A DNA stretch of 64,000 bases from Panagrolaimus kolymaensis (GCA_028622995.1 JAJQJQ010000026.1:248001-312000); one strand, 5' to 3'; positions 11,246 to 25,373 are shown, counted from the first letter of the stretch. The notes: generated by a model not told the origin, from the sequence alone. Translations and numbers: made by a program.

Positions 11246-14200
11246 ATATATAAATAAATAAATGAATCATTTTTTAATTTATTTTATAAATTTATGGTTT
11301 TTCGAATTTTTTGTTTAGCAAAAAGTTTAGTAAAAATAAATTTTAAAATTTAATTTCAAAATGTGACGACGACTCTTTCACCATTTTTTTCTTATCACAT
11401 TGTTAATCAGATTAAAACTTTTTTTTATGTATTATTTTGTCTTTCGTCAACAAAGATAATTAAAAACATGGCGTTAAAAATTAGTCGTCTTTACCTTCAG
11501 CAACATCGCCGCCATTTTTTAATGTTTATTTTTTTCTTCTTCGTTTTCCCATCAAAGATGCGCAAAACTTTAAAGCAAAAAAAAAACTTTCTTTCTTTTT
11601 TCGAATCATCATTTTAACTGATTTGATTATTTTCATGGCATAAAACTAACTTTGCACATAAAAAAATAACATTTTTTTCTTTCTTCAAAAAACCTTTTCT
11701 TTCTCTTTAGTTTTTTTATGTATACTTTTTTAATTTTTAGTTTTTTTTTTGAAAAATTGTTAACATTAGTGTCGTCGGGGACTTAAAAAAAAGTTGAGTG
11801 AAGGAACGAACAAATGTTAAAGGAAATATAAATGGAAATTTTTTTTGATGCATTGATAAAAAAACTAGAGAGTGATTTCTTCTTTCTTTTTTCTTTCGTA
11901 ATTTCTTTGATGAATGTACTGTACCAAAGATATTTTTTTATATTTTTACGAATGTACTACAGTAACAATAACTTTTTTTTACGCCAGTTTTATTTATTTA
12001 TTAATTTCTGATGACTGATTTGATTGCTTATTTTATTTCTCCAATCATCAATCGAATCGAAGAAAACTTTTTGAGTCATATTTTTTTTCTTTCCATACCT
12101 TTAAAGCATTAATTTGGCAATTTCCGGAGCCGCCATCAACGTAAAAGTTTTGTTATTTCCAAATATATTGAACTCGCTAATAATTTTGTTTGATTTGTCA
12201 AAAGATGTATTTTTCGTTTCGCGCAAGCAACAAAACAAAAAATACTGGCAAAAAATGAAAGTTTTTTTCCGACATTGAAAACGATGATGATTATTCAATT
12301 CAGCATTATATTATTTTTTCCTCCTCATTCCTCCTCCACAATATTGAAGAAGATGTATTATTATAATTATTATATTTTTCTTGTTATAACTCTTTGGTTT
12401 AATCATTTTTTTCTTCTTCGTTGATTGCTTGCTTGCTTTTCCCATACAGTAAAGAAAGGTCGTCGTTGCCACTATTTTTTTTTTCTTCTTTTAAGGCAAT
12501 CTTTTTCTTTATTTTTCAATTGCGCATCTTTTATTCAGGCATCCAACAGCGTTGTTAGTAAGTATGTATAAAAGCAGCTGTGTGATTAAATATAAAAAAA
12601 AGAAAACGCTTATTGTTTATCATAAAAAGAAGAAGACTGAGTGAGTGCACCCTCTGATCATCTTCTTCTTGTGGCCTATTTTACCAGATGCCCCTTCCAT
12701 TTTCCAATGTAAAAAAGAAGAAAAAATGCCAAAGTTTTTTTGTTTTGTTTATTCATTTTCATTTATGATTTTTTTGTATCTTTTAAAAAGGAGAGGAGCA
12801 TTCAAAAAATGAAATGATGATGAGCATCGAAAAAAACTTTTTTTTTGAAAAAAAGAAGAAAATTATCTTTTGTTATGAATAGTAAGGATGAGAAAATAAC
12901 CTTATTTTTTTCTTTCAAAAATATGGAAATATTATAGAATTTTAAAATTGATGTGCATCTATCTTTCTCTCTTATTGGTATTGTTATTTTTGAGTTTTTT
13001 TTACTTCTTCTCTACTATATAACTACTATTAACCTATCAGCTCAATTTTATGCGCAAAAAAAAAAAATAGACGAGGTCATTGCTGAATCTCTTTCTAACA
13101 ACAACAATTGAATTGAAGAACTGATTGGGGCTGGCAGAAATTTGGTTTTTGTTGGTTGTGGCGTTGTCGGTGTTCTTTTTTTGGTTTTCTGGAAAAGAAA
13201 AAAAGATTTTTCGAGGACATTTATTTTCTATATGGGTAGGTAACAACAATAAAGAAGAAGAAGATAGACTTTTTTCGAAAATGAGCGCAAATGAGTCTTC
13301 TTCATCTTCTTCCTGAATGAGTATCTTTCCTTCCATCTTTTTTTTGAATCACTTACCTTACCATACGTGCGTGTATTGAGGGTTGGTGCGTAAGTAAACT
13401 TATTTCATTTTTTTACAATACATCTGCCAATCATGAAACGAACGAGAAAACTACTTTTTTAATTTTATTTTACTGCGGCAAATAACCTTTCTACTTTTCC
13501 TATTATTGTCGTTGATGATGATGACGATGACCTGAGAATTATGATTACTATTGTGGCTGGAGTGAGTATAGTGAGGAAACTTTTTTTTTATTCCACTTCC
13601 ATCTTTTTTCCTCCTCCTCGTTCTCTCCATTTTTGGATTCATAATGTTTGTTGTTATTGTTAAAGAGCCGCTGATTATTTTTATTTTACTTTTTTGCCGA
13701 GGTCGTTTGCGCCGCGCATGGATTCATTGTCATTTTGGGTTGCTGCTTTTTGAGAAAAAGAGAATGAAAGAGCAATGTCATTAAAATCAGAAAAAAAAGT
13801 GGAGCCTCCAATTTTTTTTTATCGCTGATTGCGATGGTGGTTGATCATTTTTTCTGGTAAAATTTTTCCTTCTTCCTTAAAAGGTAAAAAAAATAAAATA
13901 ATGTTTTATGTTGCTACTTACATCTCTCGAGATATTGCTTTCCCTTTTCTCATTATTTATTATTATTTTAAAGCTATATCCAAGAAAGATTTAAAAAAAT
14001 TTCTTGTGTGATGATGAGAATGAGAAATTGCCCCTTTTTTGACAACAACGTTTGACATTTGCTATTGCTTGCTGCTTCTAAGGGGGTTTGATGCTTTTTT
14101 ATATTTTTGCGCGACTGACTTTGTACAAGTTAACAGAAAAAAATTATATATATAAAAAGGGGGTGTGTACACAGCAGGTGTCCGCTTTTTTCTACTCTTC

Positions 14201-16577
14201 ATTCTGATCATCAAAAGGTACAACAACATCGACAACGCCGCAATTGGCCACTGACAACGACAACAACAATGAAATGAATGAATATATATGCCCCTTTCGC
14301 GCAGGCAAACAGCAACAAGCAAGCAAGTAGTAACACGCTACCTACCAACCATCATCATCAACATCAACAACCTACAATAGCGGCGGGCATATATTTTATT
14401 TGAAAATTGGTGATGACTGGACGACAACGACGACAATGACAATCATTGGTTTGGGTTGTTTGTGATGAAATCAGTAACTAACTCTCTTTCATCTTTTCAT
14501 TCATTTTTTTGTCAAATAAATTTTTTTTATATTTTATTCCCTCATTTTTAAAACGTTGACTCATTGCGCTGCCGCTGATTATTTGCGCACAAGACTTGAA
14601 AATAAGTTGTTGGTTGTGTGCTGCTGTTATTATTTGCTGCTGTCATCATCAAATAAATTTTTTTTTGTCATTTTTTGACGTTCCACCGCTTTGAATGTTT
14701 ATAAAATGATAATCGGATTGATATTGAAAAAATAAAATCCTCCTCCATATTTTTTTTATTTCCCTTTTTTCATTTTTTCTCTGCTCTCCCAATTAAAAAT
14801 TTTTTTATTGCTCTCTGAGGATTTTTTTTCTTCTTCTTAATTCATCTAGTTTTTATCAGAAAATGTCCTTACAGTAATCATATTTTGATTTGCCAATAAA
14901 AAAATGGTTTGGCATTTTCCTATTTTTTTAGGCTTAATTCTCTTTTTTTTTTGTTTTGCATATGGCTTAACTTTTGTAAAAAGAAAAAAGAGGAAAAAAT
15001 ATAAATAAAAAGGGAGCAGGCTTTGCAATCAAATCAATGTGCGCAGGGATGGATAATAATGATGAAGACTGATCACTAGTTTATCCCTCCTCCATTTTTC
15101 CTCTCTTTCCACCACTGGCAAGGCAAGGCAAGCAAAAAAGAGAGATAGGATAATAATGTGTACGTCCACCACCATCACCCCAGCATCTGCTCATTTTTAT
15201 TATTATTATTCGCGCCTAGTTGAATGCTGTCGAGTTGCTACTTCTGCTGCTGGCTGCTCTACGTCGTCTACGACAATTTGATATCTCCATCCATCCTCAC
15301 GGATAAAAATTGAGGGTTGCGCTGGCAAATGAAATGATTTAAAAAGAAGGGATAAAAATGATAGTTATTGTTGTTAGAGTTGAAAATTTCGCTACCAACC
15401 AACAACTGGAATAATATATCCTTTATCGTTTTTTTTATTTTTACAACAAAAACACACACAAGGTTGTGGTTGTTGGTTTTCTATCAACTTTTCCTTTTCA
15501 AATTTTTTTTTGTAAACAATTATATCTTTTTTCCATTCGACGCTGATTTCGTAAATTTTTTTATTTGTATACGATAAAATATCTTTTTTGTTTGGCCATG
15601 GCCGATGTCCTCATCAAAAAAGGAGGTCAAAACCTTTCCTCCTTCCTTTTTTTATATCTTAACTCAGCCGCCAATCTCTGTCTCTTTTCTCACCACCTCG
15701 TTTGCCTTATTTTTTTATTTCAAAGCTTTTTTATTTTTAAAGACATTGCGCGAAAAATGAAAGAGAAAGGAATAGAACGCAGGTTAGGTTATTTAATGAC
15801 CTCACCATGTCCGAGAGAGCTAACAAACTAACTCCTTTATTATGTGTGAAGGGAGCCATTCGGTAAAAATATAAATAAATTTGCTTCGTCGTCATAATCA
15901 TCAACGTATGCATATTAAAACTCCCACATATTTATTTCTTTTCTATTTTCGAATTATTAAAGATTTTTAGATTCTTGTTTTTTATCTAGGCTCAAAAAGC
16001 ATTAAAAAAAGCAGCTTGTCATTTAAATCAGAAAAAAATAAATTAAAGAAAATTTAAATATTACCTTGACAATAATCTTTGTTTATTGTTTTTTGATATT
16101 TTTGCATATTATAGCATAGTTGATGAGGTAGAAAAGATAAATATTTAATTTTCACCGACCACAAAAAAATAATAATTTGGGAATCATTTTTTTTATTAAA
16201 AATAAAAGACGGAAAATTGAAATTTCTTTTTTTAGTTGAGGTTTCACTTTTTTACTAAAACAATAATAACTGGAACCTCCATCATCATCAATTTTGAGCA
16301 GTAATTGTAAAACACAGAAAATTTTTTATTTTGTTTTTCAAGGCTGACAAGGAAAATTTATTTGAAAAAAAATAAATAAACACGACGACAAATCACAAAT
16401 CAGCGCGTAACAACAACGATGTCTTTTTTTGTCTTCTTCTTGTTCTTTTCTATTTCCCTCATCAATCCCCTCACTTATTTTTTTTATTTTTGCGCTCATA
16501 TGATCAACGAAAAAATGAAAGAGTTAACATCAACACGCATTTATAAATTTTTTCTATCTTTCTCTATCTAGTAGTTG
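11246..16577. other. Non-coding stretch inside repeat copy 2
   Basis: Same sequence as 1188-6519: T-rich, no recognisable gene, RNA or mobile element. The many short open frames match those in copy 1 and look like chance frames in biased DNA. Confidence 0.6.
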
Positions 16578-19500
16578 TTAGAAAAAGAGAGAAAGAGAAA
16601 TGATTTGAAAAAAAAAATATGAGAGAAGCAATCTTTGATGTCGTCGTCAATTGCAATTGCGCAGAGGCATCAGCAGCAGCAGCACCCATGTATAACCTCA
16701 ATCGCCCTCAATCATTTGTCATTTTTATTTTTATATTTATTTTTTTGTGATGGTGATGGTTGGTGATCATCACCGCCACAACCATCAACACATAGCAACA
16801 GCATCATTGGCGCCATTGATGATGTTGTTGTTAATTACTGCTTTTCCAATTCTTTTTAAATAATCACAGCTTTGTTTTTGGTATACATTTATTATTTTCT
16901 TTCTATTATTTTTTTTACTCAATTGTCAGGACTCAAAAACAAACTCTACCATTTTTTTTTTGAATTAAAAAAACTGAGAGGACAGAGAAGAAGGAAAAAA
17001 TAAGAAAGGGTTATTTTTATTCAAAAAATAAACACTTATCATTTCCACCAAAAAAACAACCATGGCAGCAACTTTTTCGCTTTTATTCAAACTTAGTAAA
17101 CAGGTATACAAAAAAATATTTTTTTGTTTGAAAAGTTTAGTTATGTTTTATTTTTTTTCACGCTTGAGCAGTGCCATCCAAGAAAATATGTATGTATGGA
17201 CAAAAAACGACAACAACAACCCCATGTAACTAAGGTGCTCGCATATGATTGCTGCGCGCGCAATGGCACGAAATTTATATGCAATAATAACAGTCCATTC
17301 AGGAAGGAATGAGAAGTTCTTCCAACAACAAAAAAGGACCCATTTTAGGACAATAAAAAAAATTTCGAAAGCAGCAGGCGTCTATATATTTTTATCAATG
17401 CGCCGACGAAGCGAAGAGGAAAAGAGCACTCCATTCATTTTGAGAAACAAGACAAAAAAAATTGCTGAGGATGGAGGCGTTCACTTCTTTTTTTAGACGT
17501 CATGCCGAGAAAATAAGAGAGCAAAGCAGGAACATTTTATTTTTCTGATATGCTTCTAGCACCCACCACTTCCAAAAAAGACCACAAAAGTAAAAATAAA
17601 AATAACTATTCATTTTTAAATGCTGGCGATAAATTGCGAGTTTGAGAGAGAGATAGCGTTTAACGTTGACAAGAAAAAAGAAATTAAAGATAGATGGGAT
17701 GGATGGAAAGTTGCTCTTAACATTTATGCCACAAAAAAATTTCAAGGCTAATGTTGCAAAAAATAAAAAAACATGATAGGATAGCCTTTTTTGGTTTTGT
17801 CACTCTCATTCATTTTTTTTCTTCCCTTTAAAGCTCATTATTTTTTAAACCATGATGCCCATTTTTTGAGTAGTCTTCTTTTTTCCCCTCTCGTTACTAT
17901 TTTTTTAAATAATGTTAACCTATCACATGAATTTTGAATTTTGGTTGTGGTTGACATTTTTTTCTTATTTTTATTCTCATTCTCAATTTTAAATGATCAT
18001 CGTCGTGGTCGCCGTCCAAAAAAAATAATGTTTATGTGCACATCTGCTTGCTTTCTTGCTTCCTTCTAACTCGTGTTCCGTATACAAAATAAAATATATA
18101 TCTTTCTCCTTCGTTTGCTGAAGTTACTGCCACCGAATTTCTTTTTCTCCTTAAAGCTTTCTTGCTTTTTTCATTTTCTTTGTTTTTTGATCAAAAAAAT
18201 CTTTTTTTGAAATTTGCTAGAAAAACTTAACATTTTTTTGTGTCATTATCTTTTTGTTATTTATTTTTTTGCAACAATCGTTGAATATTTATTTATTTTT
18301 TTATTTATTTTTGGGCCTCGAATTTTTTTTGTATCTTTTTATCCTCTAATCAGCCACTAGCCGCAGCAACCGCAAGCCACAAGTAGAAAGCAATAAATAA
18401 TAATGACGTTTTTTTCTAATAACAAACATTAATGAACTGTTGTTTTATTTCAAAAATCGCCTTAAATTTCTTACCTATCTTTATTTCTGTTAATAATAAT
18501 GGCCAAAGTTAAATGTTTAGACATCACAATTAATCAGCTTCTTTTTTTTATATTTATTAAAATGCTTTTGGTTGTTTGTAAATAGATTTTTTTTAGTGAT
18601 GTTTAAATTCTTTTTATTCATTCATTTATACTTAATTTTTTAGTTTATTTTACAACAATTTTATTTTTCATTTTCTATATCCTTTTTTGAAGGTTTATGA
18701 AATGAGGTGAGAAGAAGAAATGCTTGTGTAAATTTAAAATCACTCAACAAAAAAAAAAGATAGATAGATGTTGTGTACTAACACTAACCCACAAACAACA
18801 AAAAAACCTTTTCTCCCCTTCCTCTTTTCTATTATATTCTATATATCGACCCCGGCAAAGATGCATCAGTGAAAAATCTACTACTCTCATATGTGGTAAC
18901 CTAATCTCCTTGTTGGAAAAAAAATTGGTTGCGCTACTACTAACGTCCGTGTACACAACAACAACAGCAAGCAGCAGCAGCAAACGATGTTCTTCTCATC
19001 AACATCATCATTTTCAGCATTTTTGCCAAGCAGTTTTCTAACCCTTTTTTTTTTGTGCTAACAGTGTTGTCTCCTCTTATATTTTTTTATTCCTATTTTA
19101 TTTTCTCTACTGTACCCATTATTATCAATGAATTGAATGCGACGAGCTATGGGTGTTATTTGACAGCGGCAGTGGCGGCGAGAAAAATAGTCAGTCATCA
19201 TTGCGCAGCAAGCAAGCATACGACTGACTAACTAAGAGATATCGAAAAACGCAGCTGCTGCTTGCTTGCTGATGCTTCCACTTGCCTTTTTTTTTATATT
19301 TTATTTTACGGATCAGTTATTTATGCACCAAGAAGACACTAACTGACTGACTGCGCGGAAATCAGTCAGCGACAACTCCTTTTCTCCCTTCCTCTTTTTT
19401 TTTTGACAAGCAGCTATGGCCAGTCGAAAAAAAAGGAAAGAAAGAAAAAAATTTTATAGTCTCTTTCTTTATCGCATATGCGCCATCACTTTTTTCTCTC

Positions 19501-22500
19501 TTTCTCGTACTGATACGGTAATAAAAAGGAGTGAATGAACCTTATCATTAAAAAAAGAGAAGAAATAAGAATGATAATAGGTGACGCGACGTTACGACTG
19601 ACTATTACTGATTTGACATGTTTTATAAAACTCAAATACAAAATAAAAAATTCTATTCTCCATTGCTTTTGTGATATGTATGACCTTGGATGACCGAGGT
19701 TATTTTTGTGTGTGTTTCTATGTGAAATCAAGGCTCTCACTTCTATCTCCTCTATTTTTCCTCGATTTTTTTTTATATTTCCTAAAATTGTTGTTCCTGT
19801 TCGTCGTTTGCGCGAACATAATTGTTGAAGACAGGAGACAGCGGCAAAGTTGTTATATATTTTCGAACGAGAAAAAAGGCGGAGAAAATTTTCCATACTT
19901 TTTGATTGAGGCTCAACCATTTCTTTTAACATTCAGGACATCAATTGATAGACGACGGATGGACGATAGGCATGAGAGTTAAAAGTACCAATCTTTTTTA
20001 TTTGTTCTGAATCTTAACTTTTTTTAAATATTTTTTAGTGGCATAAACTGTTTTCATTTTCTTCTATTAAAAAATATAAAATCACAATACTATCGTTTTC
20101 TCATCACTTATGCCAACACCAACCAACATCACTATTTTGTTAGTTGATGGCGATGGCAACTCAACTTTGCGCAGGTTATTATTCCTTTATAAACTGAACA
20201 ATAGAAATGAATGATGAGGAATAAATAATAAAAAAGTTCCGGCAATTGAGTGACCTAGGTTTTAGTATGTGCTTGCGCATTTTTTTCTTTTTCTTCTTTT
20301 TCCTGCTAACCATTGATAGAAGCGAATTGGCACAACAGTGTCTATGAAGAAAAAAGAAATGAAGAAACAAAAAAAATGTTTTTGCCATTGCGCGCCTCTA
20401 ACAGCTTATTGATTAACGACCTCCTTTGTCCTTTTTTTTCGAATTGGGGTTTTTGAATATCCTGATTGGCGTGGCCGAGGCCGCGCAAACAGTAATAGTC
20501 AGTCATCACATCACGACGACAATGACAACGACGATAATGTTGTCGCGCCAATTACCACAGCAGCGGCGGCAGTACGTCCTATCCAATCTCATCTATCTTT
20601 TTCACCCTCAATTTTTCCTCTTTTTCTTTTTATTTTTGCCCTATGTCTCAGTCAAACAGTAGCGAGTATCAGTGCGTATATTTGAATCATGCGGTCAGGA
20701 AAAACAAGTGTTGTTCAACCAAAAAAAAAATTGTCATGACCGATATCGGCGCGAAAATCTTGTTTTTTTTTGTTATAATAATGCGCGTCTGTTTTCGGCG
20801 TGGCTCTTGTAATAAATATGTTTAAAATTATTTTTTTGCCCTTTTTTGCCTCGGTTTCCATGACGCGGTCAAATGGTCAACAAACATGCATAGCATGATA
20901 GTCATTCGTCTTTCCCTTTTTTAACCTTTTTTAAAAAGCATGCAAGCGTAAGCTTCCTTTAAGCACATTTTAAGCTTTGGTTCTTTCTTTTAAAAAATAT
21001 TTTATTTTTTCCTCATCTTTGACAACCAAAAATTATTCTCTAAAAAGCCTGCTGCCATTGATAAAAAAATGTTTATACGTTGTCGTTGTCAGTGAGGTTA
21101 GTTTTTCTTTATTCTGCCACTGTTAATGGCATACAAGCAAGCGTTTGCTGGAAAAAATGCACAAGGTTTTTTTTTCTTCGCGGCTACGACGACGTAAAAA
21201 CGAACATAACATTAACACCAGCGGTTAGTAATTTTTTTCATTTTCGCGGTGTGCAAGCTTACAACCAAGCTAGTAAGCCTAGCAAGAAAAAGCCCTCCTG
21301 ACCGACTAACTAACTGCCCCTTGTGAAAATAAAATAAGGCTGACAACAACAACAACGAAAATGAGAAAGAAAAAAAGCATTCATTCAATTGCAGCTGCAA
21401 GCAGCTTGTCGTCGTCGTTCGTCAAAGAAATTATATTCTTTTAATAATGTAGTTAGCATTGGTAGAGAAAAATATATATCAAAACTCTCGATGATGACTA
21501 GTCGCTTAACTGCCAAAAAGTTAAGAAAGAAAGAAAAAAAATGTTTTTAAAAAAAGGCGACTAACTGATTTCGGACGTCAATCTTTTCACTTTTTTATAT
21601 TTAGCTTCTTTTATTTTGGTTTGCGCGAACGCTGACTGTCACTTTCTCTTTCTTTCTAAATTTATTCTATCGCCCGGAAGCTTCGACTTCGACGTACAAA
21701 AAAATGTTTGTGTGTGAAAATAAAAAAAAATACGCCAATCAAAGAATCAAATCTCTCCTCGACTTTCTTCTTCTTTCTTTCTTTTTTTTTGCATCATCAT
21801 CATTTTGACAAGTCTCAAAGCTTAAAAACAACATTCAAATCAACAAAATCAGTTCTCCTTCATTTTTTTTCTTTTCTAGCTGCTTACTTACTTTCTTGCG
21901 CACGTTTTTTTATATTTTCTTCACATTTTTTTTGTTCTCGATAAGATGATGATTGTTTGTTATTGGTCTTATCAGAGAAAGAAAAAAAAAGATTGGTAGA
22001 TTGGTTGGTTGCGTAACAACTAAATTTTTTTTTCTTAACTCTTATTGTTCTTCCCATTTCCCTTAACGCCCCTCTTATCAAGTTTATTGTCGTTGTTGTT
22101 GTATCGTAAATATATGTGTATGCGTGTGATGGGAAAAAAGAGAAATTTTTAGGAATGAAAATAAGGAAAGATAGTTAGCTAAATGTGAAAAAGCCTTAAC
22201 TGCATCATTATTACTTACTTTTCTCCCACTGAATACTAAATTATTATTATTTTTATTTTTTTTCTGCATTTACTTTACTTCCTAATAATTTATTACATAT
22301 TTTATTTTCTTGCCTGCCTCTTTTTTTTTTATCAGCACTTGTGTTAAAGTTTTATAAATGTTTTTTTATAGTGCCTAAGAAATTAATGCTTTCATCAGAA
22401 GAAAATCTGTATGTAAATCCTAAAATGAAAAAAAGAAGAAAGAAATAAAAACATTTCCTTTTTTCTTTTCTTATTTTTATCGTTTTCCTAACAGCGGCGC

Positions 22501-23746
22501 GCATTTATTTATTTTTTAGTGGCACCTTCAACATAAAAAAGCTGGCAAACAGCAGCAATTTGGGCTTTATCGATAGATTACTTTTTTTTAACAGCAACAA
22601 CAACCAGAACAATATTGGAGCCTAAGCATCAACGGCAAACTGCCTTTGTAAGAAGCTAAAAAAGACCAAACTACCCGTAAATCGGTCGGTGGCTCCGGAA
22701 ATTCACCCTTTTTTATTTATGCTATTTGCCATTGATGTTTTAGTTGTTTGGTGTTAGGGAAATAAAAAGAAAAAGAAAAAGATGGAGAGCGCAATCTTTG
22801 TTCATTTTTTATTCAATCCGTTTCTTTATTTATTTCTATCTATCTTTTTTTATTTATATTTCTTGTTTCGGTGCGCATGTTTTTCTTCTATTTATGCTGC
22901 TTGCTTGTGGGGCTGGCTGGGCTACTAGGGTCTCAAGGGCAATGAACAGCCGGAGGCGCAAGCTTTTTTTTGTTCTCATCTTTGCGCTTTATATTTTATT
23001 TTTTTTCGCTTTGATGGTTTTTTAAAAAGTGCTTATCATTTCATATTGGCTATTTTCTTTTTCTTGAAAGGGCATACACAAAGTTTATTTCGAAAGAGAG
23101 ATGTTTGCTCAAAAAAAAAAAGCTGACTAAAAGGAGCTTGTTTAAGACATTATATGGTTAACAGTAGTGTTTGGGTGCCTAAAACCAAATCGCGTCATAT
23201 AGTATTTTTTATTATTATTACTTCTTTTACATAAGTTTATTATTATTATTATTGCTTAACTAATAAAAGATTATTTCAAAATTACAAGAAAAAAGGAACT
23301 ATAAAAATTATTTACTAATAAAAAAAATTTTCTCATATAAATAGAACTAAATTTTTTTTCAAAATGATGATAATGCCTTTTTTAATTTTAAATTTTTTTT
23401 TTATTTAGTTTTTCTTATCAATGACAGCTTATCTCCGAGTTAACGCGTTAACGTTATCGAAACTTTTTATCAACTCTCTTTTCCTCTTCCTCGTAATTTT
23501 GTCGCTACTTTTTATTTTATATTTCTTCTTGATGTCGTTGTTGTCATTTTCTTCTTCCTTCCCCTTATCAAATTATTCTATGCATCGATAATTTTCAAAA
23601 ATTTTATTTTTTTTATTTATATTTTCCATGCCCATTATCTTTCTTCCTTTTTTTCTTCATTTAATGTTAAAAATAAAAGCGTGTGCTTTTGTCATTTATA
23701 TTTTTATTTAAAAGAAAGTTTTTTCTAAGTTTGTCAATTTTTTTAG
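16578..23746. other. 7-kb gene-poor region upstream of the GATA factor gene
   Basis: No family-like protein is encoded on either strand. The DNA alternates poly-T/poly-A tracts with short, more GC-rich islands holding CAG, CAA and GCG clusters. One short candidate exon, 17062-17103, starts with a good ATG context (AACCATGGC) and ends at CAG before GTATAC. It encodes 14 residues, but its phase does not fit the first GATA exon. The size and position upstream of a developmental-type transcription factor suggest distal regulatory DNA or long 5' introns; this is inference. Confidence 0.5.
23414..23570. promoter_or_regulatory. Cluster of WGATAR sites upstream of the GATA gene
   Basis: Three consensus GATA-factor sites read on the minus strand: TGATAAG (CTTATCA at 23414-23420), AGATAAG (CTTATCT at 23428-23434) and TGATAAG (CTTATCA at 23564-23570). 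A perfect 14-bp palindrome, GTTAACGCGTTAAC, sits between them at 23439-23452. The group lies 240-390 bp before the start codon of a GATA factor gene, which fits auto- or cross-regulation within a GATA cascade. Binding is not shown by the sequence. Confidence 0.4.
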
Positions 23747-23805
23747 AACAAGAAAAACCACAAAAAAGCTCGTCACTGTGTGACGTTATTTCATGCCACG
23801 ATAAT

Positions 23806-25373
23806 ATGGTTATGGCGGCTTCAAATTCACCCTCACCTAATAGTATAAATGGTGGCGGTTCACCATGTTCATCATGCCTTCATTTGCATGAAGATTTAAA
23901 AAAATCTGTTGCACAAGTAGCACAAAAATTGGATTTATTATTTGCTCGAGTTGAAGAGTTATCAGCTCGATCCGAATTAGTTGGAGCATCCTCGTCATAT
24001 CCAGCAACAAAAAAATTATGTACCAGAGATATTATTAATGGTGGTAATGGTGGAATAATTAGATCAGAAACTATATCGCCTTTAACTGAAAATGGTGGCT
24101 TCACTCCAAATGCTATAAGGCCTTCATCAGCTACAGAAGATGAAGGTACAGAATTAATATTTTCAACAAAAGAAAATGGAGAAATAAATGGGTATGAAAT
24201 TTTATACTTTAATTTTTTACTTTTTTGCAAAAAAAAATAATAATTTAAATTTATTTTATTTTTTTACAGGAAATCCAGCATGTCCGGTAGTAGGAAGCGT
24301 AAACCCACTCGAGATGCAATTCAAAAGGTTTCAAAACAAGAATCAATAGAAAGTAACAATGGTGGCAGTGGAAATTTGGATCAAATTATGTCAGCTTTAA
24401 TGGAACAAAATTCCACACAAATGACAAATCAACAATTTGTCGATAATTTAACCCTCGCCACTGTATTGGGCGGATCACAAGGAAATAATGAAGTTTTTAA
24501 TGCCTTTTTTCAATCAGGAATGCTTCAAAATGATCCAAATAATTTATTAAATGTTTTAAATGCAACTATGAATGGTCAAACAGCTACAACTACATCCAAT
24601 TCAAATGGCACAAGCAGTAGTGCCAGTAATAATAATACAAATAAAAAATCTCCAAGCTCTAAAAAATCACCAAAACGCTGTGTTTCACCATCTATTTTAA
24701 ATGGAAAAATTCTTGAAGATTTTAAACCAAATATAAAGCGAGAAAAAGAAGATGAGTTGTTTACTGTAAGTTTAAAATGGTAAAAAAGGTTAGACATAAA
24801 CCAAAAAAAATATTTTTAGGATGAACAAATCCAAGAATTTATTACAAGTGCAGGTGGTGAAACCGATTCAAGTTCGCCTCGATGTGCTAATTGCTTTACC
24901 ACTAAAACCACAGCATGGAGACGAGATCAAGAAGGCAAACTTGTTTGTAATGCATGTGGATTATACTATCGCCTTCACAAGGTAAATTTTAATTTGCGCC
25001 AAATCTTTTAAATTAAATATTAATTCGCTTTTTTTTTCATTTTTAGACTACCCGCCCAGTTCATATGAGAAAAGATGTAATTCAACAAAGATTTCGAAGA
25101 AAAAATGCTAATGGCGAAGATGAAAATAGTGATAGCAATGGAAGTAGCAGCAATAATGGAACACCAAATAAAAAATCTTCAAATAGTGGAAATATGTTAA
25201 ATGAAAAAGATTTATCCCAACTTGCAACATCTCTTAATTCTTCTTTATTATCACAATTACCAAATCTTGGATTTTTAGGGGAGGGTCCTTCGGTATCTGT
25301 AGCTAATATCTTTCCATCTTTTATTGATCAACATCAACAATCCACACAATTGCATAGTTTAGGTAACGCCTAA
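23806..25373 (+). CDS. GATA-type zinc-finger transcription factor (egl-18/elt-6-like)
   Basis: Model: exons 23806-24191, 24270-24765, 24820-24981 and 25047-25373, 456 residues. GATA factors are nuclear proteins that bind WGATAR sites. A single finger C-X2-C-X17-C-X2-C occupies about residues 316-340 (CANC ... CNACG), split from its basic tail ([15 protein letters not shown]) by the last intron. The finger with [10 protein letters not shown] and CGLYYRLHK is typical. The rest is low complexity: Ser/Asn-rich linkers, a basic KRK patch near residue 135 and a GSRKRK-like start of exon 2. The tail after the finger resembles the C. elegans EGL-18/ELT-6 class, which controls seam-cell and vulval fates; that placement is by memory of the family and is tentative. 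The coding start assumes trans-splicing at the AG ending 23746; the ATG at 23812 is an alternative. Confidence 0.88.

Larger units (their letters stand above)
10059..16577. repeat. Long direct repeat, copy 2
   Basis: Second copy of the 6,519-bp segment seen at 1-6519, same orientation. Here the left boundary relative to the window start can only be stated as where the visible match begins (10059). The right boundary is real: after TAGTAGTTG at 16577 the two copies diverge. This copy continues into ordinary-looking non-coding DNA, whereas copy 1 runs into the inverted repeat. That makes copy 2 the better candidate for the ancestral right-hand context. Confidence 0.95.

Noticed and set aside
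17062..17103. Possible 14-codon first exon with a presequence-like N-terminus (MAATFSLLFKLSKQ) and a GT donor
   Set aside because: No downstream exon joins in phase: the first GATA exon at 23747 needs one extra base, and mrpl-2 lies upstream. Too short to call a gene.
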